From Caballeronia sp. SEWSISQ10-4 2 (GTDB lineage Bacteria; Pseudomonadota; Gammaproteobacteria; Burkholderiales; Burkholderiaceae): a DNA stretch of 64,000 nt. This document shows, piece after piece, positions 34,201 through 42,396 of the stretch (position 1 is the stretch's first letter; each line of letters opens with the position of its first letter). The notes under the pieces were generated by a model. It did no database searches and was not told the origin of the DNA. It saw nothing but the letters and a program-made list of their open reading frames with translations. The DNA lies in NCBI RefSeq assembly GCF_030464885.1, contig NZ_JALPRJ010000031.1, forward strand, positions 1 through 64,000. Direction: 5' to 3'. Both the position numbers and the translations under genes were made by a program.

Positions 34201-34461
34201 ATCGACGCCACGCTCGAAGCCGCGCGCCTGCGCTTGCGGCCGATCCTGATGACCTCGCTCGCGTTCGTGTTCGGCGTGTTGCCGCTCGTCATCAGCACGG
34301 GTGCGGGATCGGCGAGCCGCCATGCCATCGGCACCGGTGTGATGGGCGGCATGATTGCCGCCACCGTCCTCGCGATCTTTTTCGTGCCGGTGTTCTTCGT
34401 CGTCGTGCGGCGTCTGTTCGGCGAGCACGGCCACACCACGCAAAACGAAGGTGAGCAATGA
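31270..34461 (+). CDS. RND multidrug efflux pump, AcrB/HAE1 family, with Ser/Thr insertion
   Basis: A 1063-residue inner-membrane proton/drug antiporter. It opens MAGFFINRPILAWVIAIVIM. TM4 carries GLLVDDAIVVVENVE with the proton-relay Asp pair, and TM10 has GLSTKNAILIVEFAKDL with the partner Lys. HAE1 features such as GSTGAIYRQFSITI and YESWSIPIAVILVVPLGVLG are intact. Between WYVK and NYDGQMVPFSAF, residues 789-810 are 22 consecutive Ser or Thr, where AcrB has only one or two residues. By alignment this lies in the DC docking subdomain, at the top of the funnel. Codons there (AGT, ACA, TCT, TCA) differ from the GC-rich surroundings. The operon with adaptor and channel predicts multidrug efflux. 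Confidence 0.93.
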   Translation: MAGFFINRPILAWVIAIVIMMVGAASIRTLPVEQYPSVAPVSVQITATYPGASAETVATTVTQVIEQKLSGIDNLLYMSSTSNNAGTATITLTFQQGTNADIAQVQVQNKVQQATSSLPQTVQNQGVQVAKAANAFLMIVSLSSSDGSMNSIDLGNVIATQIEDPLTQIDGVGDVTLFGAQHAMRVWLDPVKLQAVGLTASDVTTAITNQNVQLSVGQIGGSPSTKVQAINATLSASSLLTTPAQFGSILLRVNTDGSKVLLSDVARVEVGGDDYSTDSRLNGKPAASLAVKLASGANAMSVAKAVRAKLDQLTPQLPQSVVVDYPYDTTPFVRISIEEVVKTLIEAVMLVFVVMYVFLQNLRATLIPTIVVPVALLGTFAVMSVVGFSINVLSMFGLVLAIGLLVDDAIVVVENVERLIAEEKLSPLEATRKAMKQITGALVGITTVLIAVFIPMAFFSGSTGAIYRQFSITIVAAMLLSVFLALTLTPALCATLLRRSDVEHHEKRGLLGWFNRVLARGTDRYSTGVSRVVGKPVRYLVIYALIAGVVGLLFTKLPSSYLPEEDQGIIITSISTPVGTPSAKTLETVKQVEAYYLGLPQVDKIITLTGFSFNGSGQNNALAFVKLKDWSTRRGQDGQASSIILHANMHFATAARDAQIFALNPPAIQELGTQSGLDFELEDRAGQGHDKLMAARRELMALAANNSMLSGMRPGGLDDTPQFHVDIDREKASALGLSVADVNDTLQTAFGSTYVNNYVDTGRIQKVYVQADAPYRMMPADIGRWYVKSSTSTSTSTSSTSSSSTTTSTTNYDGQMVPFSAFSSGKWSFGPPQIERFNRTLAMEITAQTGANASTGQAMDAVEALVKKLPAGFGIDWTGQSYQERLAGSQAVYLYAISVIVVFLCLAGLYESWSIPIAVILVVPLGVLGALLGAQLRGLPDDIYFKVGLLATIGLSTKNAILIVEFAKDLQAQGRSLIDATLEAARLRLRPILMTSLAFVFGVLPLVISTGAGSASRHAIGTGVMGGMIAATVLAIFFVPVFFVVVRRLFGEHGHTTQNEGEQ

Positions 34462-35891
34462 TGAGACTCAAACTGGGCGCATGCCTGCTGTCGCTGGCGC
34501 TTGCGACGATTGCGACGCTCGCCGGTTGCACGCTCGACCCGCACTACGAGCGGCCCGCCGCGCCGGTAGCCGCAACCTATCCGAAAGGCGACGGCTACGA
34601 GAGCACGACAGCCGCGCAAAAGACCGCTGCAGATACATCGCAAACACTCGCCGTCGATACCCAATGGCGCGCCTTCTTTCGCGATCCACGCCTGCAGCAA
34701 CTGATCCAGATCGCCCTCGACAACAACCGCGATCTGCGCGTGGCGGCGTTGAACGTGGCCGAATACGAGGCGCAATATCGCATCACGCGTGCGGCGCTTG
34801 CGCCGTCGATATCCGCGGGCGGCAGCGTGACGCGCGAACGCACGTCAGGCGCGACGAGCGTATCGAACGATGTCAACATCGGTACGACGTCATGGGAAGT
34901 CGACTTCTTCGGGCGTCTGCGCAGCCTCAAACGGCAAGCGCTGGAAAACTATCTCTCGACCGAGGCATCGCGTCAAAGCACGCAGATCAGCCTGATCGCG
35001 ACGGTGGCGACCGACTACCTGACCTTGCTCTCGGATGAGCGCTTGCTGAAGATCACGCAGGACACGGTTGCCGCCGACCAGGCCACCTACGACGTCACGA
35101 AGCGCATACAGGAACTGGGCAATTCGTCGCTGCTCGATGTGCGGCAAGCGCAGAACACCCTCGCCAGTGCACAGGCGAGCCTGGCATCGTATAGACGGGC
35201 TGTGGCTCAGGACCGCAACAACCTGGTCGCGGTGCTCGGCGCGCCGATCCCGGATGACCTGCCGCCCGCCCCCGCGTTCGACCAGGCCACCAACACGTCG
35301 ATGTTCGCCGACATCGATGCAGGCCTGCCTTCGACCTTGCTCATGCGCCGCCCGGATATCCTGGAAGCCGAGCATGTCTTGAAGGCGGCCAACGCGAACG
35401 TTGGCGCAGCACGTGCGGCGTTCTTCCCGAAGATCGAACTGACGGCGACGGCGGGAACGTCGAGTTCAACGCTGTCCGGTCTGTTCAAGGCAGGAACGGG
35501 CGCATGGGCATTCGCGCCGAGCGTGTCCCTGCCGATCTTCGATTACGGCAGCAACAAGGCGTCGCTGGACGTTGCAAAGATCGAAAAGAACATCGAGATT
35601 GCCGACTATGAGAGTGCGATCCAGACCGCGTTCAAGGAAGTATCGAATGCGTTGACGGCGCGTGCCACGTACATCGATCAGGTGGTCGCGGATCGCGATT
35701 ATGTGACTTCCGCACAGAGCTATTACACGCTGGCACAGGCGCGGTACAAGGCCGGCACGGACAGCTTCCTCACGTTCCTCGATGCCCAGCGCACGCTCTA
35801 TACCGCCCAGCAGCAGCTTGCGTCCGATACCCTGTCGCAGCAGTCCAATCTCGTTACCTTGTACAAGGTGCTGGGCGGCGGGGTGGATTGA
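34458..35891 (+). CDS. RND outer-membrane factor lipoprotein (OprM/NodT family)
   Basis: A 477-residue trimeric outer-membrane channel. The lipobox LAGC gives lipidation at Cys24. Two OEP repeats are seen: WRAFFRDPRLQQLIQIALDNNRDLRVAALNV with RITRAALAPSI, and later LLMRRPDILEAEHVLKAANANVGAARAAFFPKIELTA, the classic NodT block. The ATG overlaps the pump stop (ATGA), so translation is coupled. It completes a self-sufficient tripartite exporter. Confidence 0.93.
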   Translation: MMRLKLGACLLSLALATIATLAGCTLDPHYERPAAPVAATYPKGDGYESTTAAQKTAADTSQTLAVDTQWRAFFRDPRLQQLIQIALDNNRDLRVAALNVAEYEAQYRITRAALAPSISAGGSVTRERTSGATSVSNDVNIGTTSWEVDFFGRLRSLKRQALENYLSTEASRQSTQISLIATVATDYLTLLSDERLLKITQDTVAADQATYDVTKRIQELGNSSLLDVRQAQNTLASAQASLASYRRAVAQDRNNLVAVLGAPIPDDLPPAPAFDQATNTSMFADIDAGLPSTLLMRRPDILEAEHVLKAANANVGAARAAFFPKIELTATAGTSSSTLSGLFKAGTGAWAFAPSVSLPIFDYGSNKASLDVAKIEKNIEIADYESAIQTAFKEVSNALTARATYIDQVVADRDYVTSAQSYYTLAQARYKAGTDSFLTFLDAQRTLYTAQQQLASDTLSQQSNLVTLYKVLGGGVD

Positions 35892-35938
35892 CAGCGGTGT
35901 GTATCTACGCGATGCCATCACCGGCGTCGCGTACATAC

Positions 35939-36643
35939 TCAGGACTGGCCTGTAGGCTTGTCGATGGTGATCCCCAACTCGCCAGCCATCTGCTCCACCA
36001 TCGCGCGCAGCTGGACCAGCTCCGCGTTGAGCCGCTTTTGCTCGGCCTTCAGTGTTTCGAACTCCGCGTACGACACGGAGTCGTCGAGAGCGCCACCCGC
36101 CGAACCTTCGCTCACGCTCACTTCACCGCATAACAAATGCGCCCAGCGACTTTCACGCCCGCCCGGCATGCGGGGCAGTTTCACGACGCGGGCCGGCTCG
36201 TTGGCAGCGAGTTCATCGAGAAATGCCTCGACCGACGAGATATCGGCGAAACCATGCAGGCGCGCGGCATTCAGGCGCAACTCCGCCGCGGTCTGCGGCC
36301 CGCGCAGGATCAATGTTGTGAGTAATGCGGCGGCCTGGCTGGGGATCCCCAACACGCGGTTCATGTTGTGCTCGAAGCGCGGCACGCGGCTGCTGCTGCC
36401 TTCAAACACCAGGCTCAGACGTTTCAGGTCGTCGATGGTCGTAAGGACATCGGCCTCGGTGACATTCATCACCGGCGCGCGGGCGGTCTTCTGGTTGCAG
36501 CCCGAGGTCAGCGCGTTGACCGACAGCGGATACGCATCCGGGACCGTGTGCTGTTTTTCGACCAGCACACCCAGCACGCGCGCCTCGAGGGGCGTCAGGG
36601 TGCGCAGAGCTGGGCGGGAGGGGGTATCTGGAGTGGAGTTCAT
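35939..36643 (-). CDS. DUF480 (YceH family) protein
   Basis: A 234-residue protein made of two winged-helix domains: LTPLEARVLGVLVEKQHTVPDAYPLSVNAL at the start, then CNQKTARAPVMN, and the second half LRGPQTAAELRLNAARLHGF. A C-terminal coiled coil (about 195-225, LKAEQKRLNAELVQLRAMVEQ) follows. The family is widespread in proteobacteria; the function is unknown though the fold suggests nucleic-acid binding. Convergent with the efflux operon, 47 bases apart. Confidence 0.88.
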   Translation of the reverse strand: MNSTPDTPSRPALRTLTPLEARVLGVLVEKQHTVPDAYPLSVNALTSGCNQKTARAPVMNVTEADVLTTIDDLKRLSLVFEGSSSRVPRFEHNMNRVLGIPSQAAALLTTLILRGPQTAAELRLNAARLHGFADISSVEAFLDELAANEPARVVKLPRMPGGRESRWAHLLCGEVSVSEGSAGGALDDSVSYAEFETLKAEQKRLNAELVQLRAMVEQMAGELGITIDKPTGQS

Positions 36644-36834
36644 GCTTGAGGTCGCTAGGTGCAGATACTTGAATTCGGACCTGGCGTGAGCCGGGCGGAC
36701 GTCGATGGGCGATCAAAGAGCCCTATGATATCCGCCCTGCGTTGTCCCGAGAATACGCGCTGAGGCAGCGGGGCGCGAAGCCCGTCGTGGCGGGCCACGC
36801 ACCACCGTGCAACATGCAACAGTGAGCGAAGGTG

Positions 36835-37248
36835 TTACTTCCGATCGATCGAATATCTGCCTGGACCGGTCACACACAACAGCAGCAGGCCGCCCATGAT
36901 GCTGATGTTCTTGTAGAAGTTGATCATGTTGGCCATATGCGCGTCGCCGGTCATCGTCCAGAAGTGGTGCCCGATGAGGGCCGTGCCCAGCGTGTAGACC
37001 GCCAGGATAAGCGCGAGCGGCCGCGTGTAGAACCCGATCACGATCGCAATACCGACAAAAAACTCCATGACGACCGCGATGATGGCGGAGACCGTGGGCA
37101 ACGGCGTGCCTTCCGAGGCCATGAAGCCGACCGTGCCCGAGAAACCTGTCAGCTTGCTCCAGCCGAAGATCACAAACAGGATCATCAGCAATACGCGTGC
37201 GACCAGAATCAGTTCGTCCTTGCGTTGCTCGAAGAGGGTGTATCGCAT
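36835..37248 (-). CDS. DoxX-family membrane protein
   Basis: A 137-residue inner-membrane protein with four predicted helices. Family pattern: LVARVLLMILFVIFGWSKLTGFSGTVGFM, then the short loop GTPLPTVSAIIAVVMEFFVGIAIVIGF, and a final helix NISIMGGLLLLCVTG. DoxX proteins have been linked to thiol and oxidative-stress responses in mycobacteria, but the role here is open. AAAGGAAAG lies upstream of the ATG. Neither of the 191-base and 317-base flanking gaps (36644-36834, 37249-37565) shows a gene. Confidence 0.85.
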   Translation of the reverse strand: MRYTLFEQRKDELILVARVLLMILFVIFGWSKLTGFSGTVGFMASEGTPLPTVSAIIAVVMEFFVGIAIVIGFYTRPLALILAVYTLGTALIGHHFWTMTGDAHMANMINFYKNISIMGGLLLLCVTGPGRYSIDRK

Positions 37249-37565
37249 GATGACTTTCCTTTGGGAAGAGGACGACCGTACTCAGGAGAGCGACGCTTGA
37301 CCGGCGTGCCTGTCGAACATTAGCACCGCTATGTTGTGGCCGGCAAACGACAGGATTTCTTACTGCATGGGGGACGCGCTTCCGGTCATTGCGAACCGGT
37401 GTACTTATGACCCGGCATTGGCGAGTTTGACACAGCAGCCCGAGCGTTAAGGTACCCATAAGGTTCCATTGCATATAGTGCTCCGCAACGTACTTCGCAA
37501 AAGCCGGGCGCTTCATGCCCGGCAATCGGTTAACCGCAGTCGTGGGGCACAAATGGAGAAAGAGC

Positions 37566-38366
37566 GTGAGTAACGTTACCAGCAGACATGTTTCCGGCAT
37601 GCTCAACAAAGTCCCGGAGGTCACCCTCGCTTTCTGGATTATCAAAATCATGTCGACGACAGTCGGCGAAACCGGTGCCGATTATCTGGCGGTCCACGTG
37701 GGTCTCGGCACCGCTGTAACGGGCGCGATCATGGGCACGTTACTGGTCATCGCGCTGTTGCTGCAGCTTCGCTCGCGCGGGTACGTGCCATGGATCTACT
37801 GGCTGTGCGTGGTACTCGTGAGCGTAGTGGGAACACAGATCACCGATGCCCTCACCGACGGACTCGGGATCAGTCTCTATGTCAGCACAACTGTTTTCGC
37901 CATCGCTCTGGCCGCGATTTTTGCGATCTGGTACCGCTGCGAGCGGACGCTGTCCATCCACACGATTGTTACCAGGCGGCGCGAGCTCTTCTACTGGGCT
38001 GCCATCCTGACCACGTTCGCGTTGGGCACGGCCGCCGGCGACCTCGCAACCGAAGCGCTCGGCCTGGGATTCAGGGTTGGCGTGGTCGCGTTCGGAGCGC
38101 TCATTGCCATCACCACGGCTGCGTCTTATCTCGGCGCCGATGCCGTGTTGGCGTTCTGGGTGGCCTACATCCTGACGCGTCCGTTGGGTGCGTCGCTGGG
38201 TGACCTGTTGTCACAGGCACGGACCTACGGAGGCCTGGGATTCGGCAACGTGACGACCAGCGTGGTGTTCCTGGTGGTTATCGTCGCCCTGGTCTCGCTC
38301 GTGAGCGTGGGCCGGAACCGATCGGGCCGAACGACACCGTCAGACGGTCCATTCGACGCAGCATGA
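37566..38366 (+). CDS. COG4705-type multi-pass membrane protein
   Basis: A 266-residue integral membrane protein with about seven to eight helices, arranged as two similar halves: KVPEVTLAFWIIKIMSTTVGETGADYL, then FYWAAILTTFALGTAAGDLATEALGLGF. The repeated T-x-GE/GD-A/L-D/A motif at the end of each first helix is typical of COG4705, whose function is unknown. The GTG at 37566 is preferred because GGAG sits seven bases upstream; an in-frame ATG upstream lacks a ribosome site. The small exported protein at 38428 follows and may be co-transcribed. Confidence 0.78.
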   Translation: MSNVTSRHVSGMLNKVPEVTLAFWIIKIMSTTVGETGADYLAVHVGLGTAVTGAIMGTLLVIALLLQLRSRGYVPWIYWLCVVLVSVVGTQITDALTDGLGISLYVSTTVFAIALAAIFAIWYRCERTLSIHTIVTRRRELFYWAAILTTFALGTAAGDLATEALGLGFRVGVVAFGALIAITTAASYLGADAVLAFWVAYILTRPLGASLGDLLSQARTYGGLGFGNVTTSVVFLVVIVALVSLVSVGRNRSGRTTPSDGPFDAA

Positions 38367-38427
38367 CTTCCAAAAACCATTCGCTCGCGGTCTGAGCGGA
38401 TGGATCATCAGCACAGGAGAAAATCCA

Positions 38428-38838
38428 ATGAACAGAATTACCCTTTCCCGCGCCCTTCTGGCCGTAGCGCTTGGCGTCACGGTAGTCGCAACCGGACACG
38501 TCTTCCCTTCAGCCCGGATCATTGCATCGGCTAACGCGGCGACGGCGTCGAAGCTCGGCGACCTGTCACCCTTCCGGTCGATTGTCGTCGATACCTCGAC
38601 CCTGGTGAACAAGGGTAATCTTACGGGTGCGAAGACACGCATCAAGGATCTCGAAACCTCTTGGGATGAGGCAGAGCCCTCACTGAAGCCGCGTTCTGCA
38701 GCAGACTGGCATGTCGTCGATAAAGCAATCGATCGCGCATTGTCGGCGCTACGCGCGGGTACTCCGGACGCTGCGGAATGCAAGCAATCGCTGGCTGATC
38801 TTCTCAAGGAAATCGACCGCGTGAGCGGAAAGGCTTAA
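38428..38838 (+). CDS. Small exported helical protein, unknown
   Basis: A 136-residue protein with a signal peptide of about 38 residues (cleavage near SANAATA). The mature part is hydrophilic and probably helical: NLTGAKTRIKDLETSWDEAE at about 63-82 and DWHVVDKAIDRALSALR. One Cys (ECKQ) lies near the end. AGGAG precedes the ATG. I recognise no named family. Its position 61 bases after the COG4705 membrane protein suggests a functional pair, perhaps a periplasmic partner or sensor. Confidence 0.6.
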   Translation: MNRITLSRALLAVALGVTVVATGHVFPSARIIASANAATASKLGDLSPFRSIVVDTSTLVNKGNLTGAKTRIKDLETSWDEAEPSLKPRSAADWHVVDKAIDRALSALRAGTPDAAECKQSLADLLKEIDRVSGKA

Positions 38839-38969
38839 GGTCCGGCTGCCGCGTTCCCATTCGTTAGCTAAGTTAGCGAAGCTCATAGCGGATGGGAACA
38901 GCGGTGGTCCGTTCGAGTTATCGCGTACTTTGGAACAGGAAACAATCGGTTCCATCGCACGTTCAAGTT

Positions 38970-40061
38970 TTAACTCAGCGCCTGCGTTGCTGTGGACCAC
39001 GTAGCAATCTCAGGGGGTTGAGACAGCATTAGTCCGAGCTTTTCCATATCGCCACGCTCCGTCCGCCACGTGATGTATTTCCCGAATGCCTCTTCGCTTT
39101 CCCACTCCTCGACAAACAGGATCGCGTTTGCGTTTTCGCCATTGCGAAACGCGCGAACCGATCTGGCACCCGGCGAAGATGAAGTTTCGCGAATCAACGC
39201 AGGCAGCCCGCTAACAAACTCCTTCGCAAGACCTTCCTTCACGTTCATGAGCAACGTGAAGGTGATCGCCTCATCGCTGGCACGCTCAATCTCATCGACG
39301 AATTCGCGAATGATCCCGGCGATTTCCATCGGCGATTCAAGCGGGGACAAGTGGCCAGTACCGGGCAGCATATGCATGACGGCATGAGGCACGCGAGTGA
39401 GCAGTTCCGCTTCGAGTATCGCGATTCCGTCGATGCGATCGAGCTCACCGGCAATGACGATGGTTGGCACGTCGATCGCGGCGACATCATGCGTGATGTC
39501 TTCCAGACTCGTAGCCTGCGGCCACGCCAGTTTCGCCTGAGGGGCGCCGCGCAGGCTGTCTTCAATGACCTGCTCCCGGTGTTTCGGGCTCAGCGTCTTA
39601 GCGGTCAGCATCTGGTCTATCGCCATGCCGACAGACTCTCGCGAGAGGTAGGCGCCTTCCATTGCCGCCCGCACCTCCGGCGGTAGCGCGAGGGGCACCG
39701 GAGGCGAAGGTGCGACCAGCACAAGCCCTGCAAGTCCCTGCGGACGTCGCGACGCGAGCAACTGCGCAATCTTGCCGCCCATCGAATGACCAACTAATAC
39801 GGACCGCTGTAAATTCAGCGCGGCAATCATCTGCTCGGCATCGTCGGCGAAATCGGTGAGCGCGTATCCTGCTGCCGGCGCGTCGGAGTCGCCCCAGCCG
39901 CGGAGATCGGGCGCAATCGTCCTGTACCCCACTGGAAGCGCCGCAATCACGTCGTCCCACGTGCGCGACGAGCCTCCCCAGCAATGTAGAAAAACGATCG
40001 GCAGCTTCCCTTTGCCTTGATCCTTGACATGAATCTGTATGCCGTTCGACGCTATTTTCAT
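38970..40061 (-). CDS. Alpha/beta hydrolase fused to an ABM (antibiotic biosynthesis monooxygenase) domain
   Basis: A 363-residue two-domain protein. Residues 1-262 are an alpha/beta hydrolase with Ser93 (LVGHSMGGK), Asp208 (IAGELDRID), His237 (GTGHLSP) and the HCWGGSSRTWDDV oxyanion loop. Residues about 264-358 resemble the ferredoxin-like ABM fold: TFTLLMNVKEGLAKEFVSGL, FRNGENANAILFVEEWESEE, then YITWRTERGDMEKL. ABM domains are often heme-degrading or quinol-oxidising. The fusion suggests hydrolysis and cofactor-free oxidation of one substrate. AAGGAGA precedes the ATG. Divergent from the LysR gene at 40190, which probably regulates it. Confidence 0.8.
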   Translation of the reverse strand: MKIASNGIQIHVKDQGKGKLPIVFLHCWGGSSRTWDDVIAALPVGYRTIAPDLRGWGDSDAPAAGYALTDFADDAEQMIAALNLQRSVLVGHSMGGKIAQLLASRRPQGLAGLVLVAPSPPVPLALPPEVRAAMEGAYLSRESVGMAIDQMLTAKTLSPKHREQVIEDSLRGAPQAKLAWPQATSLEDITHDVAAIDVPTIVIAGELDRIDGIAILEAELLTRVPHAVMHMLPGTGHLSPLESPMEIAGIIREFVDEIERASDEAITFTLLMNVKEGLAKEFVSGLPALIRETSSSPGARSVRAFRNGENANAILFVEEWESEEAFGKYITWRTERGDMEKLGLMLSQPPEIATWSTATQALS

Positions 40062-40138
40062 CGCGGTTCTCCTTGATATCGGCCTGACCGATGCTCGGCC
40101 AAACTCACAAGGCGATGGTAGATTAGCGCACCAAAGGC

Positions 40139-40162
40139 GATAATTCCCGTTTTGATATTATC
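40139..40162. promoter_or_regulatory. Inverted repeat GATAAT-N12-ATTATC, candidate LysR box
   Basis: GATAAT and ATTATC are separated by 12 bases, 28 bases upstream of the LysR start and 78 upstream of the hydrolase-ABM start. Size and position fit an autoregulatory LTTR site, though the AT-rich arms could also contain promoter elements. Confidence 0.4.
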
Positions 40163-40189
40163 ACCCGATCTTCTGGCTATCGAATAAAA

Positions 40190-41098
40190 ATGGACCGCTT
40201 TGCAAGCATTGCAGTGTTCGTTGCCGCCGTTGACGAAGGCAGTCTCGTTGCCGCCGGCCGACGGTTTGGCTTGTCCGCTTCGATGGCCGGCAAATACGTC
40301 AGCGCGCTCGAAGCCGAGTTGAACGTGCGCCTGCTCCGTCGCAGCACGCGCAGCCTGAGTCTCACTGACGCCGGCCGCACTTACTACGTCCGGTGCCAGC
40401 GCATTCTCGAGGAGTTCGACGATGCCAACCGCGAGGCCAGCGACGCGCACGGCACGGTGCGCGGCACCTTGCGCGTCGCGGCGCCGGTAACGTTCGGGAC
40501 CCTGCATATGGGAGAGGTCGTCGCGCGTTATCTGGACGATCACCCTCACGTCAACATTGAGGTCTCTCTCGACGATCGTTATGTCGATCTGCAAAGCGCG
40601 GGTATCGACGTCGCGATCCGCATCGGCAAACTGCCCGACTCCGACCTTGTTGCCCGGCGTCTTGCGCCGTGCCGGATGGCGATGTGCGCGTCTCCGGCGT
40701 TCCTTACGCGCGAAGGTACGCCGCGAGATCCCGAGGACTTGCGCCGCGCGCCTCGTCTGGCGTTCAATGAAGCGGTGTCGGTTCCCGAGTGGGTGCTGAC
40801 CGATAAACAAAATCGCGAACACGTGATCGATGGACCGCTTCGGATGCAGGCCAACAACATGCAAATGCTGCTAGCGGCCGCGCTCGCGGGCGTTGGGATC
40901 GCGTATGGCCCCACCTTCGTTCTTGGAAAAGATATCAGGGCCGGGAATCTCATCAAGCTGCTTCCGGACTATGGAACCGCCGTGTTGACCATCAACGCGG
41001 TCTATCCAACCGCGCGCTATGTGCCGTCGAAAGTGCGGCAGTTTATCGATTACCTGGCTAAGGCTTTTAAAGACGAGCCGCCGTGGGACCGTTATTGA
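40190..41098 (+). CDS. LysR-type transcriptional regulator
   Basis: A 302-residue LTTR of the CrgA-like group. The opening DRFASIAVFVAAVDEGSLVAAGRRFGLSASMAGKYVSALE is the helix-turn-helix (with the less common Met-Ala-Gly recognition helix), followed by RLLRRSTRSLSLTDAGRTYY. The effector domain has GTLRVAAPVTFGTLHM. It is divergent from the hydrolase-ABM gene and convergent with the AraC gene. Confidence 0.88.
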   Translation: MDRFASIAVFVAAVDEGSLVAAGRRFGLSASMAGKYVSALEAELNVRLLRRSTRSLSLTDAGRTYYVRCQRILEEFDDANREASDAHGTVRGTLRVAAPVTFGTLHMGEVVARYLDDHPHVNIEVSLDDRYVDLQSAGIDVAIRIGKLPDSDLVARRLAPCRMAMCASPAFLTREGTPRDPEDLRRAPRLAFNEAVSVPEWVLTDKQNREHVIDGPLRMQANNMQMLLAAALAGVGIAYGPTFVLGKDIRAGNLIKLLPDYGTAVLTINAVYPTARYVPSKVRQFIDYLAKAFKDEPPWDRY

Positions 41099-41141
41099 CG
41101 TTCGTTAATTGCTCTGCTGACGTGGCTTATAAACTCAGTTG

Positions 41142-41966
41142 TCACTTCTTGAATGTGCCCGGCAACGGCTCGCCATATTTGCTGAAGAGCCGCGCGAGAT
41201 ATGACGGAGACTCGATACCAACCGCTGCCGCAGCAACCACCACCGTCGTGCCGGGCGACTTCAGCAACGACGCTGCACGCGCAACGCGTTGCCGCGACTG
41301 ATAACCAACGACCGTTTCTCCCACTGACTCCCGAAAGATGCGAGTGAGATGACGTCGCGAGAGGCCGAACTCGTCGGCAACGCGGTCTATGTCCAACCGC
41401 TGTGAAAGGGTCGCGTCAAGAAACGCCTTGATGTCTTCTATCAGATCGCGGTGTGCATCGGCTGGCGCGAGGCCGGTTGGTTTTCCCGCCAGCCCCGCCT
41501 CGATGCACGCGGTCGCCACGACACGATCGACCAGATCCGAGCGGTAACCGGCAAAGTCGCTGGAGACGTGCCCGAGCTCAAGGCTTCTGAGACGCACGGC
41601 GCTCAACAACGGCCAGGGCGCGGGATAGACCATCACCTTGTCCTTCGACATCGCGCGACTCGCCTTCCCTTCACAAAACGCGACGAAATCGCTTTGGACA
41701 TACACGGCGATATGTTCCTGCGCGCCACGATCGCCGTGCGTTTCGTGAAAGCGCTTCGGCGGAACAATGGCGAAGGACATCGGCGGAATGCGCACCGGCG
41801 CAGTGTTCGATTCTATGTTGAGCACAAGCAAGCCCGCCCTCGGCAGCAAGAACATGTACTCGTCATGTTCATGAAGCTCGGTGCAATAACCGGGAACCGA
41901 CACGCGACGTACCGTCGAAACGCGATCGGGCGGAATGTGCGTAGAAGTAGTCGGATAGGTTTTCAT
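41142..41966 (-). CDS. AraC-family transcriptional regulator
   Basis: A 274-residue regulator. The N-terminal cupin sensing domain (about 15-140) has the metal-site-like LHEHDEYMFLLPRAG and PPMSFAIVPPKRFHETHGD. The C-terminal double helix-turn-helix runs DIDRVADEFGLSRRHLTRIFRESVGETVVGYQSRQRVARAASLL, then VAAAAVGIESPSYLARLFSKYG. I start it at the ATG at 41966, because the 37 residues available upstream have no conserved content. It is divergent from the PhzF operon. A two-turn direct repeat in the gap (42215-42247) is its likely site. Confidence 0.85.
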   Translation of the reverse strand: MKTYPTTSTHIPPDRVSTVRRVSVPGYCTELHEHDEYMFLLPRAGLLVLNIESNTAPVRIPPMSFAIVPPKRFHETHGDRGAQEHIAVYVQSDFVAFCEGKASRAMSKDKVMVYPAPWPLLSAVRLRSLELGHVSSDFAGYRSDLVDRVVATACIEAGLAGKPTGLAPADAHRDLIEDIKAFLDATLSQRLDIDRVADEFGLSRRHLTRIFRESVGETVVGYQSRQRVARAASLLKSPGTTVVVAAAAVGIESPSYLARLFSKYGEPLPGTFKK

Positions 41967-42214
41967 GACGTCAGCGCTACTTCGTAATCGGTGAAACGCG
42001 TGCCTGCGTAGTCGCCGCGCGAGACAGACTCGAACCGAAAATACCTTGGAACTAGTCGACGCTGAACCAAGGCTCATGCGCCCAACCCAATAAGTGTACC
42101 GCCGCCATAAAGCCGTCGCTTCGCGCGGCGCATCACGTTAAAACGCTCCAATCATCCACATCCGCGTAAACCCCAAAGTCCGCAATCGTCCGATACGTGC
42201 GCGTTTCGAGTCCA

Positions 42215-42247
42215 TGGCCCGATCGTGTTCACTCGTTGGCCCGATCG
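42215..42247. promoter_or_regulatory. Direct repeat TGGCCCGATCG x2, candidate AraC site
   Basis: TGGCCCGATCG occurs twice on the plus strand (42215-42225 and 42237-42247). Start-to-start spacing is 22 bases, two turns of the helix, as in direct-repeat AraC operators. It lies 150 bases upstream of the PhzF gene and 249 bases from the AraC start. The remainder of 41967-42396 shows no gene. Confidence 0.55.
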
Positions 42248-42396
42248 AAAGCGAAAAGTTATTTCGACAGAGGCATGCTCCGGCCTGAACACATCAGGAA
42301 CCAAGCCATGTCAGCTTTCGCAAGCCTTCTTTCTACACGTTATTCAGCCACTCGGATTCTCAAAGCGATAAACACGACCTACCGCGCGGAGGTGCT

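Noticed and set aside
36835..37248. DoxX as part of the thiosulfate-oxidising set
   Set aside because: DoxX-family proteins differ from DoxD/DoxA despite the name, and the gene is 12 kb from the doxDA locus with unrelated neighbours.
38860..38885. GTTAGC repeats (CGTTAGCTAAGTTAGCGAA) as a terminator after the small exported protein
   Set aside because: On pairing, the arms match only partly and no T run follows; it is a short direct repeat.
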